Below, in pieces: positions 1 to 8,766 of a DNA stretch of 64,000 bases (position 1 is its first letter; each line of letters begins with the position of its first letter). The DNA is from Sphingopyxis macrogoltabida. Its GTDB lineage: Bacteria; Pseudomonadota; Alphaproteobacteria; Sphingomonadales; Sphingomonadaceae. Position numbers and translations under genes: made by a program. The notes below the pieces were generated by a model, which made no database searches, was not told where the DNA came from, and was given only the letters and a program-made list of their open reading frames with translations. The stretch covers positions 62,001 through 126,000 of the forward strand of contig QFPJ01000002.1 of assembly GCA_003241685.1 (NCBI GenBank). The letters are read 5' to 3'.

Positions 1-108
1 CTGCTTGCCACCGAACATCCCTGGATACAGGAATATTTCAACGGCCCGCGCGGGCGCGCCGCGGCGACCTGCAATCAGACCGCCGAGCCGCAGAATAGGA
101 ACAGCTGA
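1..108 (+). CDS. MlaF-like ABC transporter ATP-binding protein, C-terminal end only
   Basis: Only the last 35 codons lie in the window, in frame from base 1 to the TGA at 106-108. The visible tail reads HPWIQEYFNGPRGRAA, which matches the extreme C-terminus of ATPases of the Mla (phospholipid transport) family. MlaF is the cytoplasmic nucleotide-binding subunit that powers lipid movement between the two membranes. The stop overlaps the next start by one base (TGATG), so the ATPase and the MCE protein are translationally coupled. Walker motifs lie outside the window, so the family call rests on this tail and on the neighbour. Confidence 0.75.
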   Translation: MLATEHPWIQEYFNGPRGRAAATCNQTAEPQNRNS

Positions 109-1049
109 TGGAAACACGGTCGAACAATGTCCTGGTGGGCGCCTTCGTCCTGTTCTTCACGGCGGCGCTGGCGGTCTTCGTCGTGTGGCTGGCGAACGAC
201 AGCGGCGGGGCGAAACGCGAGTATGACATTTTCTTCAAGCAGTCGGTCGACGGGCTGAACAAGGGCGCACAGGTCCAGTTTTCGGGCGTCCCCGTCGGCC
301 AGGTGCGCCAGATCGCGCTGTGGCCCGACGACCCGCAATTCGTCCGCGTCCGCATCCAGGTCGACGAAAATGTGCCCATTCTGCAAGGAACGACCGCGGC
401 GCTGGAGGGCGTCGGCTTCACCGGCGTGTCGCAGATTTCGCTCGACGGCGCGGTCAAGGGCGCGCCGCCGATCGAGGACAAGGGGCCAGCGGGCAAGCCC
501 GTGATCCCGACGCGCATCGGCGGGCTGGGCGAACTGCTCAACACCGCGCCGCAATTGCTCCAGCGGCTGACGACGCTCAGCGAACGGCTCGCCGAACTGG
601 CCGATGACGAGAATCAGCAGAGCTTCGCCGGCATCCTGAACAATGTCGAACAGATGACGGCGACGCTCGCCCGCAACGGCCCGGCGCTGGAACGCGCGAT
701 TGCCGACACGCGCATCGCGATCCAGCAGACGGGCAATGCCGCCGAGCAGATCGGCAATCTCGCCGCCTCGGCGCAGGGCACGATCGACCGCAATGTCGAC
801 CCCGCGATGGCGAACCTTCGCAACACGCTGGCCTCCGCCAATGAATCGATGAAGACGCTCGAATCGGCGATCGCGGATGCCCGTCCGGGGCTTCAGACCT
901 TCAGCGAAACGACGATTCCCGAAGCCAATGCCCTGATCCGCGACCTGCGCCGCACCTCCACCTCGCTGTCCAGCCTGACCGACAAGCTCGACCAGCAGGG
1001 CGCCGGTGCCGTCATCGGCGGCAGCAAGCTGCCCGATTACAAGAAATGA
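108..1049 (+). CDS. mlaD: MlaD-family (MCE domain) lipid transport substrate-binding protein
   Basis: 313 residues. One N-terminal membrane anchor (about residues 8-29) is followed by an MCE/MlaD domain (about 35-120) containing FKQSVDGLNKGAQVQFSGVP and VGFTGVSQISLDG, hallmarks of the family. MCE proteins form periplasmic rings that pass phospholipids between the inner membrane and the rest of the envelope. The remaining part (about 140-300) is a long alpha-helical region rich in Leu, Ala and Asn, as in longer alphaproteobacterial MCE proteins that extend as a helical tunnel. It overlaps the ATPase stop by one base and the lipoprotein start by four (ATGA), so all three share a transcript. The permease gene (mlaE) is presumably upstream of the window. 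Confidence 0.88.
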   Translation: METRSNNVLVGAFVLFFTAALAVFVVWLANDSGGAKREYDIFFKQSVDGLNKGAQVQFSGVPVGQVRQIALWPDDPQFVRVRIQVDENVPILQGTTAALEGVGFTGVSQISLDGAVKGAPPIEDKGPAGKPVIPTRIGGLGELLNTAPQLLQRLTTLSERLAELADDENQQSFAGILNNVEQMTATLARNGPALERAIADTRIAIQQTGNAAEQIGNLAASAQGTIDRNVDPAMANLRNTLASANESMKTLESAIADARPGLQTFSETTIPEANALIRDLRRTSTSLSSLTDKLDQQGAGAVIGGSKLPDYKK

Positions 1050-1672
1050 GGACCATTCGCGCCATGACCAGCCCGATCCGCCATCTCCGCGCGCCCTTGC
1101 TGGCCGCTGCCGCCGCCGTGACGCTGTCCGCCTGCGTCAGCTTGGGCGGCGGCAAGACGCCGCCCTTCCTCCTGACGCTCGATGCCGATGCGGCACCGGC
1201 GGCGGGCGAGTCGCGAACGGCGGGCGATACGGCCACGCTGACGATCCTGATCCCGACGGCCCCGCAGAAACTGCGCACGCCGCGTATCCCGGTCCAGCAG
1301 GACGGCGCCAGCGTCGCCTATGTCCAGGATGCCCAGTGGGTGGAGGCGCCGCAGCGCTTGTTTCAGCGCCTGATCTCCGAAACCGTGGCGGCCCGCACGT
1401 CCCGCGTCGTGCTGGACGAAGGGCAGTATCTGACGTCGCCCGGCGAACAGCTTGCCGGGCAGCTGATGGAATTCGGCGTCGATGCCCAGACCGGCGAAGC
1501 CGTCGTCGTGTATCAGGCGATGCTGGTGAGCAGCCGGGGCAAAAGCGTGACACAGCACCGCTTCGAAGCGCGCGAGCCGGTGGGCGCGATCGAGGCGAAG
1601 CCGGTGGGCGAAGCGCTGACGCGCGCCGCCAACAAGGTCGCCGCCGACGTGGCGGCGTGGCTGGCGAACTGA
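1046..1672 (+). CDS. ABC-type transport auxiliary lipoprotein (PqiC-like)
   Basis: 208 residues with a lipoprotein signal peptide: a hydrophobic stretch then the lipobox LSAC, which predicts lipidation on that cysteine and residence in the outer or inner membrane facing the periplasm. The mature part resembles the ABC transport auxiliary component family that accompanies alphaproteobacterial MCE operons and is related to PqiC. The start at 1046 overlaps the MlaD stop as ATGA; an in-frame ATG at 1064 has a TGAGGA sequence 11 bases upstream and also gives a good signal peptide, so either could be used. The role in lipid transport is inferred from the operon. Confidence 0.75.
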   Translation: MRTIRAMTSPIRHLRAPLLAAAAAVTLSACVSLGGGKTPPFLLTLDADAAPAAGESRTAGDTATLTILIPTAPQKLRTPRIPVQQDGASVAYVQDAQWVEAPQRLFQRLISETVAARTSRVVLDEGQYLTSPGEQLAGQLMEFGVDAQTGEAVVVYQAMLVSSRGKSVTQHRFEAREPVGAIEAKPVGEALTRAANKVAADVAAWLAN

Positions 1673-1677
1673 TCGCC

Positions 1678-1700
1678 GGCGCGGCTCGACGGGCCGCGCC
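1678..1700. terminator. GC hairpin between convergent genes
   Basis: GGCGCGGC and GCCGCGCC form a perfect 8-bp stem around a 7-base loop, between the convergent lipoprotein and S9 peptidase genes. There is no T-run on either side, so it is at best a weak or Rho-assisted terminator. Confidence 0.35.
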
Positions 1701-1715
1701 GATCGCTTCGCTCAG

Positions 1716-3875
1716 TCAGTCGCCGCTGGCCGTGCGGGTCCAGCCCTTGCGGTATTTTTCGAACCAGGCGAGGATCGCCGATGCCTTCGCGGCGGATTGC
1801 GACGGCCGCGCTGCGATGCCGCCGTGGCTCGCGCCCGGCACCTTGATCAACGCCGTCGGCACCCCGCGCAGGCGCAGCGCGGTATAATATTGCTCCGATT
1901 CGCTGACCGGCGTGCGATAATCCTGGCTGCCGACGATGACCAGCGTGGGGGTTTCGACATCCCCCACCAGCGACAAGGGCGACAGCTTCCAATAGCCTTC
2001 GGGATTTTCCCACGGCATCGAACCCAGCCAATAGCGGCCGAAATAAGCCGGCCCGTCGGCGGTCAGGGCCTGCGTCGTCCAGTTGATCACCGGCTTTTGC
2101 GTCACCGCGGCCTTGAAACGGCGGGTCTTGCCGACGATCCAGCTCGTCAGCACGCCGCCGCCAGATCCGCCGGTCACGAACAGTGCATCGGGATCGGCGA
2201 TGCCCAGTTCGATCGCCCGGTCGACGATGCTGATCAGGTCGAAATAATCATTGCCGGGATAGGCCTTGTCGATCTGGTTCGCGAACGCCTCGCCATAGCT
2301 GGTCGATCCGCGCGGGTTCGCCGACAGCACGGCATAGCCGGCGGCGGCATAGAGCTGGTTATCGGTCGAGAAATGCGGGCCATAGGCGGCGAACGGGCCG
2401 CCGTGGATTTCCAGGATCAACGGCACCCGCTGGCCCTCGACATGGCCGGGCGGCAGGGTAAGCCACCCTTCGATGGTCAGGCCATCGTGGCTCGATGCGG
2501 CGGTGATCTTGCGCACCTCGCCCAGCGTCTTCACCTCGCGCAGGCTGCGGTTGAGGTCGGTCAATGTCCGCGTCCGGCCGCCTTCCGTCACCTGTACCTC
2601 CGCCGGCCGCGTCGCGGGGCCGCCGGTGAAGGCGATCGCGTCATTGCCCGCCACCGAAAAGCTGCCGCCGGTATAGGGCCTGTCGAGCCCGCCGCCCGAC
2701 AGGCCGGTGGCGACGGTACGGATCGATCCGTCCAGGCCGACGCGGGCGACCTTGGTTTCGCCATGGTCGTCATATTGCACATAAACACCGCGTCCGTCGG
2801 CATCCCACAGCAGCGAATCGACGCTATAGTCCCAATTTCCGGTCAGGCTGCGGCGGTCCGACCCGTCGCTGTTCATGACATAGAGATGGGCGTTTTCATA
2901 CGCCCGCAACGCATCGTCGAACCCCGCATAAGCGATCAGCCGGCCGTCGGGGGATACGACGGGGTTGGCATCAGGGCCGTTACGATCGGTGAGCGTCGAA
3001 ATCGCGCCGCTGGCGACATCGAGCGCATGAATTTCGCTTTCGACCGGGTCCATTTCCCAGTCGGGCTTGCGGTTCGCGGAAAAATAGATGGTGCGCGCGT
3101 CGCGCGACCAGCTGAGCGGCCCGCCATCGTGATAACGCCCGAAACTGAGCTGGCGTGGTGCGCCGCCGGTTGCGGGAACGACGAAGATCTTTTCGAACCC
3201 CGGCTCGATATAGCCTTCACCGTCGCCGCGATAGGCGAGCATGTCGTGCACCTCCAGCGGATCGGCCCATTTCGCGCCTTCGGGCTTGCCCGCCGGCGCC
3301 TTGCCGAAGCTCGGCCCCTCGTCCTTCACCAGCATCGTATAGGCGATCGACCGGCCGTCGGGGGACCAGGCCAGGCTCGACGGGCTGGTCGGCAGACCCG
3401 TCAGGCGCACCGCCTCGCCGCCGTCGATCCATTGGACCCAGATCTGCGCCCCGCCGCCCTCGGTGGAGGCGTAGGCGATCCGCTTGCCGTCCGGCGACCA
3501 GCGCGGAGAAAAGGCATCGCCGCGCTGCCCCGCCACCGGCACTTCCTCGCCAGTGCGCGTATCGATCATCCAGATGGCCGCGACCGCGCGGTCCGACATG
3601 ATGTCGTTGGCGCGGCGGACATAGGCGATGCGGCGGCCGTCCGGGCTGATCTGCGGATCGGCCGCCGTCGACAGGTCGAACAGATCCTCGCCCGTGAAGC
3701 GGCGTTGCGGTCCCGTGCGAGCGCTTCCCATCGCCGATGCGGAGGTGGCAGCCGATGCGGGGGCGGCGGCCGGCGACGCCGTTACCGCGGGCGCCGCCGG
3801 ATCGTCCTGCGCCATCGCCATTTGCGGAACCAGCGCCAGCAAGCTCACCCCGACAATCACCAATCTGCGCATCAT
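1716..3875 (-). CDS. S9 family prolyl oligopeptidase-type peptidase
   Basis: 719 residues from the ATG at 3875; a second ATG follows directly at 3872, and AGGAAAGGGG lies just upstream. The start gives a signal peptide (LVIVGVSLLALVPQMAMAQ), so the enzyme is exported. The N-terminal two thirds contains WD40-like beta-propeller blades with repeated SPDGRxIAY motifs, and the C-terminal third is an alpha/beta hydrolase. The nucleophile is in GGSGGG near residue 570, the acid in GSQDYRTP and the histidine in GASHGG. Such enzymes cleave short peptides, often after proline or at acylated N-termini. It lies 29 bp downstream of aminopeptidase N on the same strand, which suggests joint peptide scavenging. 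The usual GGSYGG elbow is GGSGGG here. Confidence 0.9.
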   Translation of the reverse strand: MMRRLVIVGVSLLALVPQMAMAQDDPAAPAVTASPAAAPASAATSASAMGSARTGPQRRFTGEDLFDLSTAADPQISPDGRRIAYVRRANDIMSDRAVAAIWMIDTRTGEEVPVAGQRGDAFSPRWSPDGKRIAYASTEGGGAQIWVQWIDGGEAVRLTGLPTSPSSLAWSPDGRSIAYTMLVKDEGPSFGKAPAGKPEGAKWADPLEVHDMLAYRGDGEGYIEPGFEKIFVVPATGGAPRQLSFGRYHDGGPLSWSRDARTIYFSANRKPDWEMDPVESEIHALDVASGAISTLTDRNGPDANPVVSPDGRLIAYAGFDDALRAYENAHLYVMNSDGSDRRSLTGNWDYSVDSLLWDADGRGVYVQYDDHGETKVARVGLDGSIRTVATGLSGGGLDRPYTGGSFSVAGNDAIAFTGGPATRPAEVQVTEGGRTRTLTDLNRSLREVKTLGEVRKITAASSHDGLTIEGWLTLPPGHVEGQRVPLILEIHGGPFAAYGPHFSTDNQLYAAAGYAVLSANPRGSTSYGEAFANQIDKAYPGNDYFDLISIVDRAIELGIADPDALFVTGGSGGGVLTSWIVGKTRRFKAAVTQKPVINWTTQALTADGPAYFGRYWLGSMPWENPEGYWKLSPLSLVGDVETPTLVIVGSQDYRTPVSESEQYYTALRLRGVPTALIKVPGASHGGIAARPSQSAAKASAILAWFEKYRKGWTRTASGD

Positions 3876-3904
3876 TGCCCCTTTCCTGAAACCCATGTCC
3901 GTCC

Positions 3905-6499
3905 TTAGCCGAGAAGGCTTTTCGACGCCTGTTCGGTCGTGTCGCGCGACAGCCCCGGCTGCGCCAATATCCGTTCCAGCTCGGCCTTCATCAGCGCCTG
4001 CCGCCCCTCGTCGAACCGCTTCCACCGGCCGAGCGGCGGAATCATCCGCGCCGCGGTCTGCGGATTCCTGGGGTCGAGCGCGATGACAAGGTCGGCGATC
4101 AGCTGGTATCCCGCACCGTCGGCGCGGTGGAACGCCGCCTGATTGCCGGTCAGCGACCCATAGAGCGACCGCACGCGATTGGGGTTGGCGAGCGTGAAAT
4201 CAGGATGCTGCGAAAGCTCGCGGACGGCTTCGACCGTATCGTCGCGCAGCGACCAAGCCTGCACCTGAAACCATTTGTCGAGCACGAGCGGATTGTCGCG
4301 ATAACGCTGGTAGAAAATGTCGAGCGCGTGCGCGCGTTCGTCGCTGGTTCCGTGCGCCAGCGTCGCCAGCGCCGCCTGCCGTTCGGTCATGCCGTCGGCG
4401 TTCGAGAACATCGCAAAGGCCAGCGCCGGGCCGTCCGCCAGGTCGGCCGCAGCCAGATAGGCAAGCGCGACGCCGCGCAGACGGCGGACGCCCTTCGCCA
4501 GCGGGGACAGGTCGGTGGCGGACGGTGCCGCGCCGTCCAGCACGCGGCGCCATTCCCGCTCCAGCGCCGCGCCGATTGCCGCCTGCAACGCCAGCCGCCG
4601 GTGCCGGATCGCGTCGGGATCGACCGTCAGCATCTGGTCGCCGATAAAGGCTTCGCTGGGCAGCAGCACCGCTTCGGCGACAAAGGCGGGGTCCTCGCCG
4701 CGTCCGGCCAGCGTCCCGGCGACCGCATCGATCACCGCGCGCGTGTCCGCCGCTTTCCCCGACACCGCGGCAACCAGCGTGTCGAGCATCAGCTGCTGCA
4801 ACGCCTCATAGCGCGCGAAGGGATCGTCATCATGCGCCGCCAGCCACGCCAGTTCGCCTGGCGCTCGCTCGAAATCGACGATCACCGGCGCCGAAAAGCC
4901 GCGATTGACCGACAGCGCCGGGCGCGACGCAAAGGCGCCGAGCGGCACGCGTTCGGCCGCGGCGGTCAGCGTGACGAGCGTGTCGGGCAATGCCGCGCCG
5001 CTGCCGTCCATCGCGAAGGCGGCGAGGCGCAGCGGCATCATCATCGGCCGCTTGTCGGGCTGGCCCGGCGTCGGCGGCACGATCTGCGCCACGTCGAGGA
5101 ACCAGTCGCCCCCCTCCTGCGCCAGCTCCAGCTTGAGCTTCGGCGTTCCCGCCTGTTCGTACCAGCGGCGGAACAGCGTCAGGTCGATGCCGCCGCCCTC
5201 CTCCATCGCGCGGACGAAATCCTCGCAGGTCGCAGCCTCGCCGTCGTGGCGGTCGAAATAGAGGTCGGTGCCCTGGCGAAAGCGCTCCGGGCCCAGCAAC
5301 GTCGCCATCATGCGGATGATTTCCGCGCCCTTGTTATAGACGGTGGCGGTATAGAAGTTGGAAATTTCCTGATAGCTGTCGGGCCGGATCGGGTGCGCGA
5401 GCGGCCCCGCGTCTTCCGGAAACTGCGCCGCGCGCAGCAGCCGGACATCCTCGATCCGCTTGACCGGCGGCGATCCCATGTCGGCGGAAAAGCTCTGGTC
5501 GCGAAAGACGGTGAAGCCTTCCTTCAGGCTGAGCTGGAACCAGTCGCGGCAGGTCACGCGATTGCCCGACCAGTTGTGGAAATATTCGTGCGCGACCACC
5601 CCCTGCACGCCGTCATAGTCAAGGTCGGTCGCTGTGTCGGGGTCGGCGAGGATATAGCGGGTGTTGAAGACGTTCAGCCCCTTGTTTTCCATCGCCCCCA
5701 TGTTGAAATCGCTGACCGCGACGATGTTGAACAGGTCGAGGTCATATTCGCGGCCATAGACGCGTTCGTCCCACGCCATGCTGTCCTTCAGCGCCTGCAT
5801 CGCATGGCCGGTGCGCCCCTCATCGCCCGCGCGGACCCAGATGCCAAGCTCCACCTCGCGCCCCGACATGGTGGTAAAGCTGTCGCGGTTGACCACCAGG
5901 TCGCCCGCGACGAGCGCGAAGAGATAGCTGGGCTTGGGCCAGGGGTCTTCCCATAGCGCCCAGTGCGTACCCCCCGCTCCTTCGCCCCGTTCGACGCAAT
6001 TGCCGTTCGACAGCAGGATCGGAAAAGCCGCCTTGTCGCCCGCCATCCGCACGCGGTAGCGGCTGAGCACATCGGGCCGGTCGGGGTGAAAGGTGATGCG
6101 GCGGAATCCCTCGGCCTCGCATTGGGTGCAGAGCATGCCGTTCGAGGCATAGAGGCCCATGAGCTGCGTATTGCTGCCTGGATCGATCACGGTGTCGACC
6201 TCCACCGTCGCCGCGGCGCGGTCGCCCAGGTCGATCACCAGATCGGGACCGTCGAGCCGCCAGTCGTTCCAGATCGCGCCGTCGACGCGCACCGCCGCCG
6301 GGACAATTCCGTCGCCGCGCAGGAGCAGCGGTGCGGGGCCGTCGGCGGCGCGTTCGACGGACAGCGCGGCCGTGACCCGCGTTTCGTCGATCCCCAGCGC
6401 GAAATCGAGCGCAATATCGGGAATCTGCCATTCGGGCGGACGATAATCGCCGCGATGGATGGTAACGGGAACGGCGGGCGTGGAAGAGGCGTCGGTCAT
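3905..6499 (-). CDS. pepN: Aminopeptidase N (M1 family)
   Basis: 864 residues from the ATG at 6499, close to the usual PepN length of about 870. The exopeptidase motif GAMEN is near residue 268 and the zinc site HEYFHNWSGN near residue 302, with the third ligand in LKEGFTVF. The DUF3458 Ig-like and C-terminal helical regions typical of the E. coli type follow. It removes N-terminal amino acids from peptides in the cytoplasm; no signal peptide is seen. The reading frame is open upstream of 6499, but the first residues there do not resemble the family and would run into the divergent gene at 6547. Likely co-transcribed with the S9 peptidase. Confidence 0.95.
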   Translation of the reverse strand: MTDASSTPAVPVTIHRGDYRPPEWQIPDIALDFALGIDETRVTAALSVERAADGPAPLLLRGDGIVPAAVRVDGAIWNDWRLDGPDLVIDLGDRAAATVEVDTVIDPGSNTQLMGLYASNGMLCTQCEAEGFRRITFHPDRPDVLSRYRVRMAGDKAAFPILLSNGNCVERGEGAGGTHWALWEDPWPKPSYLFALVAGDLVVNRDSFTTMSGREVELGIWVRAGDEGRTGHAMQALKDSMAWDERVYGREYDLDLFNIVAVSDFNMGAMENKGLNVFNTRYILADPDTATDLDYDGVQGVVAHEYFHNWSGNRVTCRDWFQLSLKEGFTVFRDQSFSADMGSPPVKRIEDVRLLRAAQFPEDAGPLAHPIRPDSYQEISNFYTATVYNKGAEIIRMMATLLGPERFRQGTDLYFDRHDGEAATCEDFVRAMEEGGGIDLTLFRRWYEQAGTPKLKLELAQEGGDWFLDVAQIVPPTPGQPDKRPMMMPLRLAAFAMDGSGAALPDTLVTLTAAAERVPLGAFASRPALSVNRGFSAPVIVDFERAPGELAWLAAHDDDPFARYEALQQLMLDTLVAAVSGKAADTRAVIDAVAGTLAGRGEDPAFVAEAVLLPSEAFIGDQMLTVDPDAIRHRRLALQAAIGAALEREWRRVLDGAAPSATDLSPLAKGVRRLRGVALAYLAAADLADGPALAFAMFSNADGMTERQAALATLAHGTSDERAHALDIFYQRYRDNPLVLDKWFQVQAWSLRDDTVEAVRELSQHPDFTLANPNRVRSLYGSLTGNQAAFHRADGAGYQLIADLVIALDPRNPQTAARMIPPLGRWKRFDEGRQALMKAELERILAQPGLSRDTTEQASKSLLG

Positions 6500-6546
6500 G
6501 CCAAGAGGTCTAGGCTTCGCGCGGCAGGCGCGCAATAAGGCGCGCG

Positions 6547-7359
6547 ATGGCAAGGATGCTGATTTTCGGACTGGGTTATGCCGCAAGCCGCCTTGCGGAC
6601 CGCCTTGGCGCGCGCGGCTGGGACGTCATGGGCACGACGCGCGACGGACGCGGCGACAGCATCGCCTTCGCGGACGAACGAGCTGTGTTGGGCGCGCTGC
6701 GCACCGCGACGCATATCCTGTCGTCGGTGCCGCCCGCCGACGGCGGCGATCCGGTCCTCGCGCGCTATGGCGCGGCGATCGCGGTCGCGCCCGCGCGGTG
6801 GGTCGGCTACCTGTCCTCGACCGGGGTCTATGGCGACACCCGCGGCGCATGGGTCGACGAAAGCACCGCGATCGGAGGCCGGCGCGCCGACCGCAACGCC
6901 GCCGATGCCGCGTGGCAGGCGCTGCGCGGCGACGTCCGCGCCTTTCGCCTGCCCGGCATTTACGGTCCCGGCCGATCGATCCTCGACCGCATCGCCGCAG
7001 GGCGCGCGCACCGCATCGCCCTGCCCGGACAGGTTTTCAGCCGCGTGCATATCGACGACATCGCCGGCGGCGTCATCGCGTCCTTCCACGGGCCCGCCGG
7101 CATCTACAATCTCGCCGACGACGAACCCGCGCACCAGAACCGGCTGGTCGAATGGGGCTGCGCGATGCTCGGCGCCCCGCTGCCGCCGCTGCAATCGCTG
7201 GACGAAGCGGGCCTGTCGCCCGCAGCGCGCGCCTTCTATGCCGAAAACCGCCGGGTCGCGAACGTCCGGGCGAAGCGGCTGCTGGGGTGGGCGCCCACAT
7301 ATCCGACATTTCGGGAAGGGTTGGCGCAGTGCCAATTTGAATCACGCAAGGACGCGTGA
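6547..7359 (+). CDS. SDR family NAD(P)-dependent epimerase/dehydratase-like protein
   Basis: 270 residues. It opens with MLIFGLGYAASRLADRL, a Rossmann GxGxxxxx nucleotide-binding motif, and contains YLSSTGVYGD, where Ser-Thr-x(2)-Tyr resembles the extended-SDR active site, followed by RLPGIYGPGRS. This pattern fits the atypical SDR family that includes E. coli YeeZ, whose substrate is unknown. It is transcribed away from pepN with 47 bp between the starts, so a divergent promoter region is likely. It faces the DUF445 gene at its 3' end. An ATG at 6556 is an alternative start. Confidence 0.8.
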   Translation: MARMLIFGLGYAASRLADRLGARGWDVMGTTRDGRGDSIAFADERAVLGALRTATHILSSVPPADGGDPVLARYGAAIAVAPARWVGYLSSTGVYGDTRGAWVDESTAIGGRRADRNAADAAWQALRGDVRAFRLPGIYGPGRSILDRIAAGRAHRIALPGQVFSRVHIDDIAGGVIASFHGPAGIYNLADDEPAHQNRLVEWGCAMLGAPLPPLQSLDEAGLSPAARAFYAENRRVANVRAKRLLGWAPTYPTFREGLAQCQFESRKDA

Positions 7360-7398
7360 AATATTTCGCCGTCGCGATCACACGCCTGATTATCGATC

Positions 7399-8703
7399 CT
7401 ACAGCAACACATCGACCGTGTGGATCAGCACGCCGACCAAACCGCCGACCAGCGTGCCGTTGATGCGGATATATTGCAGATCGTCGCCGACGGCATTTTC
7501 CAGCCGGTCGGTGATCGTCTTGGCATCCCAGCTTCGGATCGTGTCCGACACGAGTTTCAGCGCCGTTTCGCCATAGCTGTCGACCATGCCGACGACAGCG
7601 CGGCGGGCATAGCGGTTGAGCGTGCGCTTGATGCTCGCATCCTCGCCCAGCATCGCGCCGAACTGCGTCACCAGCTCGCCGATCCGGCCCGCCAGCATCG
7701 TGTCGGGGTCGCGCGCCGCCCTCAGCAGCGCGCCGCGTCCCTGTTCCCACAAACCGTCGAGCCAACGCTTGACCGCCTTGTTTTCGAGCAGTTCGTCGCG
7801 GACATGCGCAACCTTGGCCTGCACCTCCGGGTCATGTTGCAGGTCGAGCGCCATCTTGGCGAGCCCTTCCTCGACGCGCAGCCGCAGCGGGTGCGTTTCA
7901 TCGACCGCCATTTCGCTGAGCAGCTTCGACAGGCCGGCGACGATGCGCTTCGAGATGCTCTCGTCGAGGCCGGTGAAGCGCACGATCGCGTTCGAATTGT
8001 CGTGCACCATCTGGTGAATCAGATGCTCGTTGAGTTCGAGCGTCTTCGATCCCCATTTGACCATCGCGTCGAGCAGCGGCTGATGCCGGCCCTCGGCCAG
8101 CGCCGCCTGCATCGCCTGGCCCAGCAGCGGCGCGACATCGAGTTCGCGCAGCCGGTCGGCGATCGCCGATTTGACCATGCCGCCCAGCCGTTTCTGATCG
8201 AGCGCGCCCAGCGCGTCGGCCAGGATGCGCGAGGCGCCGAGCTTCAGCCGCCCGCCCCCTTCCGCCGGTTCGGACAGGAACTTGCCGACCGCCCCCGCGA
8301 CGTCGACCGTCTGCATCTTACGCGCGACCAGCCGCGGCAACAGGAAATTGGTGAGCAGGAAACGCGCCAGCGTGTCGCCGATGCGGTTCTTGTTGCGCGG
8401 TATGATCGCGGTGTGCGGGATCGGCAGCCCCATCGGATGCCGGAACAGCGCGGTGACGGCGAACCAGTCGGCCAGGCCGCCGACCATCGCGGCCTCGGCA
8501 AAGGCGCGCACGAATCCGATCGCGGGATGGACGTCCTGATAATATTTCGCACTGACGAAGATGATCGCCATGACGATGAGCAGGCCCGTCGCGACCATGC
8601 GGATGTTGAGCCCGCCCGTCGGAACGGCGACGCCCACCTCCCGGCTGATCAGGGGCGGGTGGGCGTGGGGGTCCTCGGCGGGCGAAGAAAGACGTTCGCT
8701 CAT
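7399..8703 (-). CDS. DUF445 domain-containing membrane protein
   Basis: 434 residues. A hydrophobic segment near residues 33-52 (GLLIVMAIIFVSA) anchors it and is followed by GGLADWFAVTALFRHPMGLPIPHTAIIP, the diagnostic start of DUF445, then a long helical region with repeated LLxxM/LSEM heptads and a closing hydrophobic stretch with INGTLVGGLVGVLIH. Function is unknown; the family is conserved in many Gram-negative bacteria and the architecture suggests an inner-membrane protein with a large helical domain. It stands alone: convergent with the SDR gene and 63 bp downstream of the RND permease. Confidence 0.85.
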   Translation of the reverse strand: MSERLSSPAEDPHAHPPLISREVGVAVPTGGLNIRMVATGLLIVMAIIFVSAKYYQDVHPAIGFVRAFAEAAMVGGLADWFAVTALFRHPMGLPIPHTAIIPRNKNRIGDTLARFLLTNFLLPRLVARKMQTVDVAGAVGKFLSEPAEGGGRLKLGASRILADALGALDQKRLGGMVKSAIADRLRELDVAPLLGQAMQAALAEGRHQPLLDAMVKWGSKTLELNEHLIHQMVHDNSNAIVRFTGLDESISKRIVAGLSKLLSEMAVDETHPLRLRVEEGLAKMALDLQHDPEVQAKVAHVRDELLENKAVKRWLDGLWEQGRGALLRAARDPDTMLAGRIGELVTQFGAMLGEDASIKRTLNRYARRAVVGMVDSYGETALKLVSDTIRSWDAKTITDRLENAVGDDLQYIRINGTLVGGLVGVLIHTVDVLL

Positions 8704-8766
8704 GCCCCTTCAAATGGCGTCGGGCGCCAAAGGTTGCAACTGCGCCGCGTGCAAAAACGGGCGCCG